DNA from: Zygnema cylindricum
Lineage: Eukaryota; Streptophyta; Zygnematophyceae; Zygnematales; Zygnemataceae
Direction: 5' to 3'
DNA length: 31,344 nucleotides
Assembly: GCA_037447655.1 (NCBI GenBank)
Contig: JBBHKE010001520.1
Coordinates: 91,230-122,573, forward strand
Shown piece by piece: positions 1 to 13,036 of this stretch. A model generated the notes under the pieces. The model was not told the DNA's origin. It saw only the letters and a program-made list of their open reading frames with translations, and did no database searches. The stretch's first letter is position 1. Every line of letters begins with the position of its first letter. The position numbers were made by a program, and so were the translations under genes.

Positions 1-1119
1 AAAACGAAAGGAACACCACAAACACACATGTTAAACGAAAACGAAGTTCAGTTACACAAGAGTGATTACTCATACTAGTGGCTTAAAATCCAATTTACGA
101 TGTGGCACTTAGCAATAATCGGAATACATGCGATATAGCCGTGGGGTTTTAAAACTGTAACTATGGAATTTATATTATTTAATGTGATAAATTCCTGCAC
201 CTGGTACCAGGAGACGTGGCAGATTATGGTCCACGTCCTTAAATAGTGTAATTTATTATATTTAAGGTATCAATGTCAAAATTTTGGGGTGCCGATATAG
301 CGTACATAAGGCTAATAACGATTCACGGTGTAGCATTTAACCTAAAATTCGGTGATCATACTCATTAGTGAGAACACATTGACTTGAAGCAAAAGCAAAT
401 TGTACACACAAACACCACAAGGAAAGCAAAAAGGAAAAAGACAAACACAAGGAGGAAATTGGCAAAGAAAACTTCAAATCTCATTTGAAATTTATTGTCC
501 ATTCAAAATTGGACTTCTAAATCCGAAATTAGGCAGTCAAATTCAAATTCGAACATAAATATTACCAGCTACAAAAACAAATAGATGAGACAAACTTCTT
601 CAAAAACTAAAAGATGAGAAAAAAATATTCTTCAAGAAAACAACAGCAATATGGCCCAATTTGATGACGTCAGCATTACGACATCATGGTTCCGTAACTT
701 GTTGGTATTAACTACGACAAAATACCTTATTTCTGTCACATTGCATTCCTGGAAGGTGGGTAATTGGTTTCCAACCAACATGTTGACCTTTTACAGAAAA
801 TGTACGGATGGAAGTCTTTCCAGAAAATGCTGTTGAAAGGGAATAAGAGCTTGGGAAGGAATGGGAGACGACCAGAGCAGATTCCATGATTGACACTTCT
901 TGGAAAATGTTTAGGAAAAGGACAATAAAGTGGTAAATTTGTGAATGTTTTAGGGCAACTACGAGTATGGTGTGAATACTTAAAAATTTGATTCTTTACA
1001 TTCAATATGTATAAGTTTTTTTAAGACATCTATTACCGAAATTGATTTGAACGAATATCCTTCACTAATATTCGACTATGTTTCGAAGTTATGGACATAT
1101 ACTGTACTGTAATGTACAG
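1..1119. other. Intergenic, no gene seen
   Basis: No convincing coding exon on either strand. Positions 360-660 are strongly A-rich on the plus strand. A lone TIR end of the TA-flanked MITE family lies at about 313-332 (ctaataacgattcacggtgta reads into it), with no matching left end to its left. A TGACGTCA palindrome (bZIP/CRE-type core) sits at 665-672, far from any gene start, so its relevance is unknown. The short open frames at 651-1005 on both strands lack recognisable motifs. Confidence 0.5.
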
Positions 1120-1343
1120 TACACCATGTATCGCTATTAGCGTTAACTATTTTTTCGCCACTTAAAACATCATTTGTCCGTACACAATTGTCCGATTTTC
1201 ATTTTCAATCTGAGTCCGCCATTTGGAAGCTGAAAACGTTAACTTTCAATCGAAACCGTCAGATCCCCAATCTTACATGTGTGTACGGAGAAAAGATGTT
1301 TTAAGAGGTCAAAAAACTGTAACACTAATAGCGATTCACTGTA
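1120..1343. mobile_element. MITE copy E1, TA-flanked TIR family
   Basis: A 224-bp element. Its left end reads TACACCATGTATCGCTATTA and its right end, reverse-complemented, reads TACAGTGAATCGCTATTAGT, so the termini are inverted repeats of about 25 bp with a few mismatches. The subterminal parts also pair (TTAAAACATC on the left, GATGTTTTAA on the right). Copy E2 at 13037-13253 carries the same interior in the opposite orientation. TA at each end could be the target duplication, as in Tc1/mariner-type MITEs; the superfamily is inferred. No transposase is encoded. Confidence 0.75.
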
Positions 1344-1549
1344 TGTAGTTACGATCTGATATGATAAGACATACGGGCACTGTAGCGATTGGATGATGTT
1401 TAGGCAGCGTCCGTATTTTCGCACATATATTGGAAATTTTCAAAGTACAGTACTGTAGCCGACGTATCGTGCGGCTACAAGAAATTCATGAAATCTTCGC
1501 AGTTCGCACGTTATACTCAACTGTGATCTTCCATGGAATATGTTCAGTT

Positions 1550-1887
1550 CATAGTTCAAAAGTAGGCGTTTTTACGGTAGGCCTTTGGTCGGCGCCTTTA
1601 TCGTAAGTTGTGTTATGGGCTTTTCATGCGATCTTCTTAGGTCGCTAATTTGATCAGAGACCGTCCGATTGTCCTAATCTGACGGTGTAAATATATACAT
1701 TTTTGGTCCAAATGTTTTAATTGGTCCAATTTTTGGTTCGAATGTTTTAATTGGTCCAATTTTTGGTCCAAATGTTTTAATTGGTCCGAATAGGTCCGAA
1801 TAAAATATGGGTCTTAAGGTCATATTGTATGTTTTGCATACAATAGGCATATTATATGGGCCTACTTTAACCTACTTTTGAACTATG
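1550..1887. mobile_element. hAT-like non-autonomous element D with 8-bp TSD
   Basis: The element has perfect 17-bp terminal inverted repeats, CATAGTTCAAAAGTAGG at 1550-1566 and its exact complement at 1871-1887. It is bordered by an identical 8-bp direct repeat, GTTCAGTT, at 1542-1549 and 1888-1895. An 8-bp duplication and termini starting CA are typical of hAT transposons. The 338-bp interior encodes no transposase and contains a tandem repeat at 1707-1796. The same terminal sequence recurs in elements A, B and C of this window. The structure is read directly; the hAT assignment is inference. Confidence 0.85.
1707..1796. repeat. Tandem repeat, about 33-bp unit x ~2.7
   Basis: A unit built from AATGTTTTAATTGGTCC and AATTTTTGGT is repeated nearly three times inside hAT-like element D, with small changes such as GGTCC to GGTTCG. 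It ends in a short GGTCCGAATA duplication. Confidence 0.8.
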
Positions 1888-2092
1888 GTTCAGTTCGCAT
1901 AAGTCATTTACAGTGATTGAACAATTTATGACGGTCCATATCATTATTACCATCCTACGGCCTTCTATCTTTCCAATCATTCATTGAGTCATGACTGGGA
2001 GCCGCGGACTGCACTGAGCCTTCCATAGAAGATTATCCTAATTTCGGGCGATATACGTACGGAATTAATAATATGAAATTCATCATGAAAAC

Positions 2093-2257
2093 CATAGTTT
2101 AACGTGCGAAACTATTGCAGACGTCGAAACACTATATGCTGTAACCCCGTCCGGTATGCGTACTATTACACGTTATAGTTCGCGTACTGCACGGGATCGC
2201 ATCATGACAAATTCACAAAGATAAGCGTTTCCAATAGTTTTCGCACTTTAAACCTAG
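2093..2257. mobile_element. hAT-like MITE copy A
   Basis: The left end CATAGTTTAACGTGCGAAAC and the right end, reverse-complemented as CTAGGTTTAAAGTGCGAAAA, form a diverged inverted repeat. Further in, GAAACACTATATG on the left and GCGTTTCCAATAG near the right end match the interior of copies B and C. No clear 8-bp target duplication remains. It lies about 440 bp upstream of the gene 1 start codon. Confidence 0.6.
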
Positions 2258-2700
2258 AATATAAACCTGCTTTCCGGAGCTGCTATATCGCGACGGATCT
2301 CAGTCGTCAGTATCGAGAATCGTATTAACTCATGCCGAATTATATCGTCTCGATATATGCTCCACCTACATTCTGGGGCCTCTTCGTCTTTACCTGTGTT
2401 GGCAAAATCGCTCTTCCTCTTTATCTTCTTCTGTAATGTGCTTTCAAACAAGGCTGAGCTTCTTCCACTCATTACAATCATATCCATACAAAACAAAGCT
2501 GTTCTATTCATTGTTCATACTATGCTACTATAATATTTTGTTTCTGTACAGTATTTGTTAGTGTGTTTAGTGCAAGATTCACTTTGTAAGCTAATGATGT
2601 TATGACTTTTTGTCCATCTTATCTTTGCTGAACGTCGAGCATTATGTATTGAATTCAAGATTTTATATTCTAGTTAGTTGAGCTCTTTTTTGAATTTACC
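2258..2700. other. Upstream region of gene 1
   Basis: This interval holds the promoter and 5' leader of gene 1. An in-frame TAG (in TTCTAGTTAG) a few codons upstream of the ATG supports the chosen start. An AT-rich TATAATATTTTG at about 2529-2540 could be a TATA-type element, but the transcription start cannot be placed. A minus-strand open frame at 2254-2511 is discussed in the findings; its function is not recognised. Confidence 0.35.
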
Positions 2701-5700
2701 ATGGACGAAACTGAACCCGAGAAGCGTGGTACACCGTTAGATTCTGAAAAGAATGGCAACAGCATTTTTAATAAAAAACTGGAGAGCAGGTAAGCAGTGC
2801 CGTTTTAATCAAAATGTTTTTGAATTTTTCCTGTTTTCACTGTTTCTGGAATGTATTTTCATAAAACCTACTCTCCGTCAAAGTCGTTTCTGTAATTTTT
2901 TTGTGATGTCAATGCCAAATAGTACAAATGACTTTTTGATAGTAAATTGTGATGAACATTTTTGCATGCAAATAGTTTATATGGTATTGCGCGATTACTG
3001 GCGTTAGCAGTAATTGTACAGAAAAATGTGCGAATCGTACCTTTTCTGTACGATTACTGCGATTATTGGCCAGTAATGCCAGTGGTTCCAGATGTGTATT
3101 TACCCTATTAAGAAGAATGTAGTTTACTTGCATTCTATATCAATATCCTATGAGTTATCACTGGTGACTGGCTCCATTTCTAACTTGTAATGAGACAAAG
3201 CATATTTTTCAAAACGAAAATTAATAAATATCACCTTTTCCATCAAATTTACTAACATCATGCACATGTCTATTCTATGGAAAAGTGTTCAATTGCTTTT
3301 TCTGAGTATTCACCCAGCATTATTCCTACTTTATTATTTCAAATGCTAACTTTATTCACAAAAGCTATTTTTTTATTTTTCAGCAACGTCCACAAGACAG
3401 TGCAAACATATACTCGTACTTTTCTTCTCTCATTTGCTACTCGGGAAGAATGTCAGCAGAAACCTGCAAAACTCGAACAAAGTGTTCTCAAGTAAGCGAT
3501 TGAACCCTGGGAAGGAAGAGGGCTTCAATGGAATCAAGGAGCTCTCAGGTTATTGGTTCTAATGGCGTATAGAGGAATTATATGTATGCTGGAACTGGTG
3601 TAACTGGCACATTACTTATAGTAATTGTAAGGAAAATTGTATGATTTTGTAGAAGAGTGTAGTTTTTTCTGTATGTTTACGCTGATTACTGGCCGGTTCA
3701 TCAGTTATAGTGTTTGTATCTTTACCCTATTAGTGAAGCAAGTTATATGCTATTGGTGTCATTGCATCATGCGTTGCTCCGTTGGCCATTAAATGGCCTA
3801 ATGCTTAATTTATGGCTTTTAAATTGCAGCTTTGATGGTCCATTGGTAGAACATTTTGTTTTAACAAAACTCTGAGGACGCACTCCAAACTCTCAGGTAA
3901 TCCACTCTGATGCAAGAGCTCGTTCTTTTAACTTGTCACCAGGGAAATTTCGGAAGCAGGTATTCCAATACCACAGGGCTCTGGTCGAGGCCATCGGCGA
4001 GAATGGGATAGGTGAGTTTCTCTTTTGTTTATTTTACCAGGATTGACCAGTTTTTCTTTCAATGTGTGGCAATCTAATCTGTTCTTAATGTTGGCGTCTT
4101 TGTGAGTACTCAAAAAGAAGAAAAACGAAAAGATTTTGGAGTGTTTGTGCTGATTTTGGTGCTTCCATTTTGGTGTTTCGTGAATAATTTTTTGTTCGTC
4201 TTTGTATTATTTGGTTTATCTGACTCACTAATGGCATTTGAATGAGCTTTTTCGAGCAGTGATTCTGCCCACAGCAAGTCTCCTCAAGAGGTTCCTGAAT
4301 GGCGAAAAGACTCGTGGAGACCGTCAAGTTTTGGGGCGGGACAACCCCCTTTGGTTCAGCCTCCCCCAGGCATTCGTCGAAGGGGACAAGAGGATGATTC
4401 TTCAAACAATGCCATCTCATCAAGTTATCCTCCACGACCAGCAAATTGGGATGGTGGTCTTCAACGAGGAAGCCATGATCGTCATGGGACGAGTCATGGG
4501 GCTGGACAGAATTATGGACCTCAAGGAAGACGAGATATCAGGCATAATGACAGGCCAATTCGCGGACATAAAGGTCCTGACGAGGATATTGCAGGTAGGT
4601 GTTTTTGTCTATTGGCTGTACGGGTATTGGCTGTTTGTGAGCAGGTATTTTACAGCTATAGATGTGTACAATTGTCTCAAGTAGCACTTAGATTGTTGCT
4701 CATAAAATGTACAAGCATCTAGGGCACCGTAAATAGGTTTCATTGCTTTGAACAAGCTGTTGGCTGGTTAATTAGGGTCCTGGTCTTAAATTTTCACAAA
4801 TAGTTTCGGGTTTCTTTTTCTTTGATTGCAGATTCTGTTTTTCTTTCCTGGTTAAGGTTCTGATGCCTTTCAAGTTCTGAAGTTATGGTGGTTGTCCTTG
4901 TGATTGAACTGCTCTTTAATAAAATTGCTGCCATGTTGTATCTCAGCCCTATGAGCTCACGCTTATTTTTTTTGACACCCTGACAAGCTTTTTCTTGAAG
5001 TATTGTTGTAGCTTATTTTCTTACAGTTCTTAACTGTCTCTAACTGTAAAAGTTATTGTAAAAGTTGCTGTAAAAATTGTCGGAAGAATTGTCGTAAAAA
5101 ATTCTGTCTGGGGGCGCTGGTGTTTTGATCAGCAGGACAGAATGTAGGAAATGAGACTGGTCCACGACACGGGGCACAGAGCAGTAATACCGAGGGAGGT
5201 CTTTCATTACGACCAAGCTGGGCGAATACAGAGGCTACTAGTGACAAAGGACGGGATAATGGTGCAATTATATCGTCACCACCGAAAGGCACTGACCGTC
5301 CCCTTGGTCCTCCATCTCGTTATCAACCTCCACGGAGCAAGGTAAAAATGAAGAGTATTTGTAAACATTATCAAAGTACTTTTAGTTGTAACTTTTAATA
5401 AATTAATCAACCAAAGTTCAAATGCACATAATTGGTTTCTGTTTGTTTGGATGATTAGTTCATTAGTAATTTGATAGGTTTGCAATAAATATCTCATTAA
5501 CCAACGTTTGTTGCTAATGAAGTTTGGCCGATTGCAGAAATACTAGGATTTAGAACAAATCCCATCGTTGTAGAAATGAATGCACATAAAGCTATTCCGA
5601 CTTCAATAGGAGTTTTAGGTAATTAAGGAAGTGAAGGAGCTATATTTTGGAGGTCAAGCAGATTAAGGTAGCTTCATCTTATGCGAGGGATTTCTTTTCT

Positions 5701-8700
5701 TGACTTTTTCTAATACAAATCTACTTTGTGACAGCAAGAGGACAACCCGGATCGTGAAACTTTCGGTGATTTGGATGTGAGCAATACACGCCAGGCGGAA
5801 CTGGAACGCAAAAGGCGTGGTAAGGAACAGAAGGCTCAATTTTGTTGGTTATAACAGAAACTGGAGCTCGGAAAGAGACGAGTGTGTTTAAATACTGACC
5901 GGCCCCACTATGGTTTTTTTTTTTTTTTTTCCTGCGGACTGTTTTGTGAGGGGAAGATTCGTTAAGGCGCCTCTTAGAAGCCCAAGCATGTTGATTATAA
6001 TTAAACCGGTTCTCGGAACCGTGAAACGCTGTTAGCATTAAGAAATATTTAGCGTGGGGTTTATTTTAGTGTTATTGATTTTAAATCACGTTCTAGCCAT
6101 TTGGAGTATTTTCTACTTGCGTATAAACAAAAACAAAAATAGGTCCTGTTAACTCTGTTTTATGTTCAGGGGCCAAAAAAGGCAGGCAACGTGTTTTTGT
6201 TATTAACACGCGAATCACTGTGCAGTGTGTTTAAATTCTGACCGTCTCCACTTTTTTTTGGGAGGGCGGTGGGGGGGAACTGCTTTTCTCAGAGGAGTTT
6301 GAACTTATGCATAAAAACTGGAGGCAGGCTCAAGCTGAATTCTGACTGGCCCCAGTCTCTTTTCCTTGTTTTTCGGGGGGTACTGTCATTTGCAGAGGAG
6401 TTTGAACTAATGCGACGGGCGCAACATCGACGGAATAGTGAACAAAAAGAGAGAGAGGGAGAAGTGACGTCACGTAAGCACGACATTGACAGTCTCTGGG
6501 ATTCTCAATCCTTTTCCGCAGAATCACCACCTTCTGTGGTGCCTTTCCCTCAGGGGCCTCGACCAAGTGTCCCTCCTGGTTTTGGATTTGGAGTTCGAGC
6601 TCCTCTTCCTGGAGCTCCTCTTCTTGTAGCTCCTCTTCCTGGAGCTCCTGGAGCACCTCCAGGATTCAATCGAACCATTATTGCTAACCAGACTTCAGAA
6701 GCCTTACCAGAAAAGGTGTTGCCACCGGCCGAGAGTGGAAAGGTTTATCAAACTTGGTCCACTTTTTTTTATAAGACATTTCAATAACCATTGGTCCCAG
6801 ATGTCAAAGGAGTCAATTCCAGCTAGTCAGAAAATGCGGCGTTGCAAGAGCTGGGATCATCCAGAAGAAGATTTTATTTCATAATTTGCGTTGAGTAAAC
6901 CATCTGGGTACAAAGCATGATTGAAAGGAAAAAATTGACGACCATTAAAGGCCAGAATGAACCTTTCGACGAACTAAAGCATGATAGGAGCTAAGAAACA
7001 GTAAAGACACTGGCTCTAAAACTAAGCCACTAATTGGCTATATTGAGAAAGCTGGGGCTGTTGTGTCAATGTAATGTGCAGGTTGAAACCTCTCAGCCAG
7101 AAAACGTTGTGTCGTCCCATTCGGAGGTAGGAGCAGCAGACAACACTTCAGCAAAGATTGAATTGGAGAATGGTGGTAATGCGACAGAAGATGACAAAAG
7201 TGGGAAGGAGGAGAAAGATGGACCGGCTGTTGTGTCACAGGCTAGTGCCGTTGAAGAAGATGCACAGCCAAAAAATCTTGGAATTTTGGAAACAGAGGCT
7301 GGCTCTGCAAGGATGGAAAAGAAAGGTCCTCTATCTTTTCTGGGCATTAGTGACAATAGTATCAATGTGGCTCTTTCTAGCGGCCTACCAGACCAGACTT
7401 CTCTGATATTGCCTCCTTTCTTGAACGGGGTTTCTGGAGGAGAAAAAGATCCCGGTTCGGTTCTTGATAGGCTCTTCAAAATGGGGAAGGACGATCGCCA
7501 TAGCAAGTCTGAATCAGGAGGAGCTGCTATTGGAGAGGTAATCTTACTTTCTATCTCCCTTTTGGGAACTTTTTGGTTATTTTTTCAAAAAATACAGCTA
7601 TGACCATTACTGTGGGACTAACTTTTTTGGAATAAAAGTAGGGACTCAGAAAGGGTTTCGTGAGAGTCCCTGATCAAGTATGTTTACCGTTTACTACAGT
7701 TAAGTTGGCCGGCCATTTTCTTTTTTTTTCTTTGTCATTTGTAGGGGAATGGGAAGGGCGCAGTTAATGGAAGGCCAACAGGGCAAGTCAGATCCAGAAT
7801 TGAAAGCCTCAAAGTTTGCTCGCTGGTTTTCTTCCTCCAATGGTAGGTACTGGGGTGTTTTTAAAGGTTCTGGTGTGATGTGGATGTGATGACATTAGAT
7901 CGAATTTCTTGTCCATGTCCTTTTTTTTCCATTTGGCAATTCTTCAAACAACAGGTATTGAAGCTCTGGGAGTGGATATCTTGTACATCCCAGTTGAGGA
8001 CTGTCTTAGAAGCTGTTAAGGCTTTAGCGCCAAAAATGCATGGTCTAAAAACTTTCGGGGCTTGCCTCACCCTTCTTTTCTTGTTCACATTTTGGCGTAC
8101 TGACGCTTACCTTGTGTTGCTTAACAGTTTACCCAGAGAAATTCATAAATTTCTGCAACTATATGTTGAAGAAAATACACATGTGCCGAGAAAGGTCGTG
8201 ATTCTAATGACCTGTAAAAGTATTGGTTTGCTTAGTAATAAGTGCTAATGTTTGGCTGTATAGTTTGTCAATCCTGTTTCTCTGTCGCCCATTCCGTGTA
8301 TGGCATTGGGGCATTGTTAAGTCTCACAATCACTTTAATTTGGCTCAACTATAATATGTTGTTGTAGATGAGCTGTTCGGTTCTTAATGTGAATTGTTCC
8401 AGTTTTTCTGGTGAAATATTCATTCTCCCATACTGCCATTTTGAATTAATATTTGTACAGGTGTTAGCAATGTGAATCTGTTCAATGTGGTCTGTCAGGT
8501 AACAAAATACTTGACAGATGCAGTTAATGTAGTACTTATTAATGGCTTGTACGTCGTTTTTCTCACTTGGAACAAGATTCTTGTATGCTGAGTTCTTTCC
8601 GTCCCCTCCTGGATGTCATACTTTTGCCAGACATTTGTCCCCTCACATGTTTGACCGTGTGTTGGTATGCAGACGAATCAACAACTGAGTTGCCGGTTTT

Positions 8701-10805
8701 ATCACATGTCCCACAATTCCCTCAAGGTTTTCCAAGTGCTGTAGGCGGGTGACGGCAATGCAGTTGAACTTCTCGACAAGGCCACCCCTCAGTCGACACA
8801 TACGGGAGAATCTCCTTCTCCCCCTCCGCCGTTCCTTGGTGGTCTTGGCGCTCTTTTTGCTTTGGCTGGAAGTAATAGTGTTAAGACGCCAACTGCTGGA
8901 TTTTTGCAACCAGGTGCACCAGTACCTGGAGTTAGTGCTCTTGGTAGAGGTCCTGTTGTATTCAAGTCGCTAGAAGACATTGAATCATCCATCCTTGCAG
9001 AGGCAGAAACCGCATCAGATACCACTTCTTCGTTGACCAATAATAGTCAGGAGAGTCTGGTTTCGAAGGAGCCGATAATTCAAAGAGGGGGTTCCTTTTT
9101 TTCCCCCTTCGAATATGACTGAGAAAGCGCGAGAGTCTGCATCTTTGCATCTGCTATCCCTTTTGCACAAGGCAGACGACAAAGACAAAGATCGCACCTC
9201 AGGAGTCTTTCCAGGAATTCTCACAGAGCCATCTCCCAACATACTTGCTCAAGGTTTGCTTTCAAACATTGAATCGTAAAAATGTTGTGTGAAATGTAGA
9301 AAGCTAAACTGATGTAAAGAATGTTTTCTGTACACATGTAATGTCTCAGAAGAAATCCATGGGTGATGAGCCACATTTTTCATTGACGATATTGCCTCAA
9401 AGTAGCAGTAGTTTTAACCTCTGATGTTTGTTGGGCCGCGTTCAATCATGTCAGGTATATGAGCAAGAATTGCTGAAAATCCATTGACCCAACTCATATT
9501 TTCAACTCTTGCATAACAAAAAACTTTTGACTGACTCGAGATTCTCTTGTGGGATGGGATTTAGGCGTCAACATTTTTGAAGCTGAGCTGCTGAAGAGTG
9601 GGAGAACTCGAGGAGAAGCAAACGACATGAAGCTCCAAGAAACAACAAAAATCTCTACGGAGGACACATGGAGTCTGCTAGAGGGAATGCAGGCCCGAAT
9701 GGGCAAGGAAGATGGAAACCGATTCGAAAATCATCTTCATGATGGTGGTTTGGACGCAGAACCAGAGAAGACGAGATTCCCTCCACATGCTGAGAGTGGT
9801 ACTGAAGATGCCCTCAGCTTCATAGATCAATTCGAGGATCCCAGCGACTCGTCTGATAGAGGTTCTGTAGGATTAAATAACAAGGGTTCCAGTCTGGCGA
9901 GACCTCCCTCCTTATCTGGACAGTTGTCGAGGCTTGACCAAAACAGCGCTACTGAAGGATCTGATGGAGGCGGTAAGCAGGCAGATGAATTCCGACGTTT
10001 CTTTGCCACTTCTCAACCACCTGTGTCCTTGAATGGATGGTTACCGTCTTTTGTCTCTGGAGGGCCTCCAAATGGAGGTCAGTCGGCCGAGGTGATTCGA
10101 CAGCAGTTTCGTGTTTCGACAAGTTCTGTCGAGGCACCTTATTCTTCCCTCCAATTTGCCACACCTCATGGAACCATTCGAAAACCCACGTCCTCCCCAT
10201 TTCAGGGACCATCTCCGATAGATATTCTGCGTCAGGCTCAAAACCATGGTGGGTCTCGTGATCAGCCTCCCTCCTTGGCCCAACAGTATCAGCAGCTCGC
10301 ACCATTTCACAGAGATTCATCAGGTGAAACATTTATTCCTCCGTTCAACAATATGCACCAGCATCACCACTATTCCCAGGGAAACCAGGGAAACTTTCCT
10401 TTTCCTCCACCATCCGCGCCTTTTCTCGCTTCCAATGTTGTCGGTCACGGTACAAACGGAGGTCAATTCGTAGTCAACCAGACACATGGAGGACCTCTCC
10501 AAGATTTGCCTCCGCCTATGTCTTATCATATGTCGATTCCCCGTCCTCAACTAATTCACGAAATTCAAGACTCGTCGTCGTCCTTTAATAACCCTATGCA
10601 TCCTTATCCTCCTCATAGTGCCCGTCATTTTCAACCTTCACCTCCTTCTTTGAGTGGGGACAAAGGTGCCGAAGGAGGCCTTCCCCAATGGTTAGTGGGA
10701 GACGGAGGATGGGGAAGAAGTGCATCGAACGGTTTGAGTCAGAGAGTTGCACCGTCACAGATGATGGGAGTGGAAGAGCTCGAACGACAGCTTCGATCCA
10801 GATGA
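2701..10805 (+). CDS. CBE1: CBE1/4E-T-like eIF4E-binding protein
   Basis: This is a spliced gene. Coding exons as I read them: 2701-2789, 3384-3491, 3943-4011, 4260-4594, 5136-5341, 5735-5819, 6396-6742, 7082-7537, 7764-7842, 8461-8498, 8745-9059, 9124-9253 and 9565-10805, giving about 1165 residues. All junctions are GT-AG and in phase. The ATG context is ACCATGG, with an in-frame stop upstream. Motifs: YTRTFLL at residues 39-45 fits the YX4L(hydrophobic) eIF4E-binding consensus. REW and WRKDSWRPSSF follow (about 85-113). ERKRR/EFELMRRAQH spans exons 6-7 (about 292-308), SKFARWF is at 581-587, FKSLEDIESSIL is in exon 11 and SASLHLLSLLHK in exon 12. The last exon encodes a low-complexity tail rich in Pro, Ser, Gly, Gln and His. 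In known family members (animal 4E-T, plant CBE1) the protein binds eIF4E and works in translational repression and mRNA decay in the cytoplasm or P bodies. Identity rests on remembered motifs, not a search. The weakest joints are exon 10 and the 9060-9123 gap. Confidence 0.82.
2980..3110. mobile_element. Hairpin repeat M1 in gene 1 intron 1
   Basis: A long imperfect palindrome: CAGTAATTGTACAGAAAA on the left pairs with TTTTCTGTACGATTACTG on the right, and the pairing continues outward through GATTACTGG/CCAGTAAT. It ends near TTTACCCTATTA. A second, more diverged copy sits in intron 2. This looks like a small MITE; no target duplication could be defined. Confidence 0.6.
3590..3733. mobile_element. 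Hairpin repeat M2 in gene 1 intron 2
   Basis: A diverged copy of M1. GGAACTGG...ACTGGCACATTAC and AGTAATTGTAAGGAAAA on the left match the M1 stem, and TTTTTCTGTATG...GATTACTGGCC forms the right arm. It shares the trailing TTTACCCTATTA with M1. The copies occupy adjacent introns about 600 bp apart. Confidence 0.55.
5878..6415 (+). repeat. Triplicated intron 6 3'-splice segment in gene 1
   Basis: Three diverged copies of one segment: about 5878-5960 (GTGTTTAAATACTGACCGGC, then poly-T), 6221-6316 (GTGTTTAAATTCTGACCGTC, poly-T, then TCTCAGAGGAGTTTGAACTT) and about 6325-6415 (GAATTCTGACTGGCCCCAG, then TTGCAGAGGAGTTTGAACTA). The second and third include the acceptor and the first codons of exon 7. 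The third is the functional boundary because its frame stays open. Confidence 0.7.
6599..6660 (+). repeat. Coding 15-bp repeat (APLPG)n
   Basis: Four imperfect 15-bp units starting GCTCCTCTTCCTGGA encode Ala-Pro-Leu-Pro-Gly-type pentapeptides at about residues 366-386 of gene 1, within a proline-rich linker. The unit variants (CTTGTA for CCTGGA) keep the frame. Confidence 0.8.
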
Positions 10806-10980
10806 CTCTAAGGTAAGGAGTCATGAGTTTGTGGGAATACTTTTGGTTCAATGGATGGATGGGGGTGGAGGGATCGATTGTTAAAATGTAGCGAGGCATT
10901 TCGAGGTTGGAGATGCATGGGAAAGATGTCGTGGTTAGGGAAGGGATCCAGACTTATTCAGAAAATGAGAATAGTGTGTG

Positions 10981-11302
<322 letters not shown>

Positions 11303-11523
11303 AATTCGCGTTTCCTCTCTCTTCACCCTTCATTTGAAAGCTGGTCAATTTCTTGCCCTGTTCTTGCGTTTCATGCAAAAAGGGTTCCTTCACGTAAGCC
11401 CCATTTTCAACTATGATATGTTGCACTACTGCTGGGTTGTAGGGTCCATTCTTGTTTCTTTAGTCTTTTTTTTTTGTATTTTTGACTCTGAAAGTGAGTT
11501 CATTTTCCATAATGCGTCTGAAT

Positions 11524-11656
11524 TATAATTCAAACGTGTGAAAACAAATGGAAACGCTATATGTGGTAACTTCATACTATATGCGTATTAAAATGCGTAT
11601 AAGTATGAGTTGGCCACATTTAGCGTTTCCAATTGTTTTCCCACATTTGAACCATG
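11524..11656. mobile_element. hAT-like MITE copy B with 8-bp TSD
   Basis: A 133-bp element flanked by a perfect 8-bp duplication, GTCTGAAT, at 11516-11523 and 11657-11664. The arms are about 35 bp: TGTGAAAACAAATGGAAACG on the left pairs with CGTTTCCAATTGTTTTCCCA on the right. It is nearly a full palindrome, so it could fold into one hairpin. It belongs to the same family as A and C. Confidence 0.85.
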
Positions 11657-11664
11657 GTCTGAAT

Positions 11665-13036
11665 GTCTTTGTGAAGCTCTTTCTTTGGCTATTCACCGCT
11701 TCACTATTGCCCTTCCTACCTTGCCTGCCTAACTTCTTTCGTTTTGTTACTGATTTTCAACAGTTTTTTTGACTGCTGTTTGAGTGTTATTTGAGTGCTA
11801 TTTGATTGTTTTTCGAGTGGAGATCATGGGTTCTTTTATGTTGTTTTGACAAAATCTCTACATCTATCTTTCTTATTAATAAATTGCGGGTCACATAGTT
11901 CATTATGGTCTCACCTATTGTGTAAAGTTTAACTTCAATTCTCCACATTGGCTTCTAGTCACACTAGATAATGTTGGTTTGTCAATAAAATGAGCCGAGT
12001 GTGATGATTGTATCTGCTAAACTTAAGAACTTTACTACCGAAATCCCAAACAGTTTATGTGATGTACGGTACTTTAGAAAAAACCGATTATCTATTATTT
12101 GTTTCATTGTGTACTTCCCGTTTCACTTTTCTTTTCGTTTGTTTCCATTTACCCAAATGTTTTACCATCAAGCTTTCTTAATTGAACCTCTTACTACAAT
12201 TTGTATCGTTATTGGTCTGAAGGAATTATTTCTATGGGGTTTAGGGTCAATTTTGAAGACTCTCAGAGGGTCACGACGGTATTTGGGTAAAAAAATTCTA
12301 TAGGCTTTTTTTATGTGTTTGAATTTCTAATTGAATTACTCACTTTCTTTCTTAGTTTCACTTTCCGTCTAAATGTTGCGCTTTAAAGAGTGCCTCTTTT
12401 AATGTTGATGATGTGTAATTGAAGAAGTGGCTAACAATAGGTCTATAATTGCTAGATTTGTCTTTTTGCCGTTTTTGTCGTTTTCTTTTTCATTTTCTTT
12501 TTTTTTCGTTTTTTTATCGTTTTCTGTAGTATTTTTGGATAATATGTCGCCCTCCCTGATAATTTTACTTGTGTTTGTTAAATATATAAGATAAATTAAA
12601 TAAAAAAGGTGGTGGTAAACCATATATAAACATGAAGGGATATTGGCAATTTATCTATAATTCTTATTATCACGTAGAAGAAAAATGAGAGTGAAATATC
12701 AAAAAAGTTAAAACTACAAATTACCACAGGCTTCCCATAAAGGTAAATAACTAGCTTTCTCAAAAAAAAATAAAAAAATTAACAAATCAAGGCTTTACTA
12801 CGATTTAAAAATAAAGTATGATGGTAAAGCATAGCACATGTGAGTTGATTCTAGCTATGGATCACTCTAACCACGAATAACAAAATGTTCACACCTGTCA
12901 CTTGAATGGGAATTTTTTTTACGAGGGAAGGTATAAAGTATTTTTTTCTTGCCTCTCTTACATGTACAGAAAGTTTCAAACTACCACTTCCATGGATGGG
13001 TCCTTTGTCATATGTTGTCGTCCCCTATTAGGAGAC
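11665..13036. other. Intergenic AT-rich, no gene seen
   Basis: T-rich and A-rich stretches with scattered short open frames that lack motifs. AATAAA-type signals near 11879 and 11983 could serve the gene 1 transcript, but its 3' end cannot be placed. No RNA gene was recognised. Confidence 0.4.
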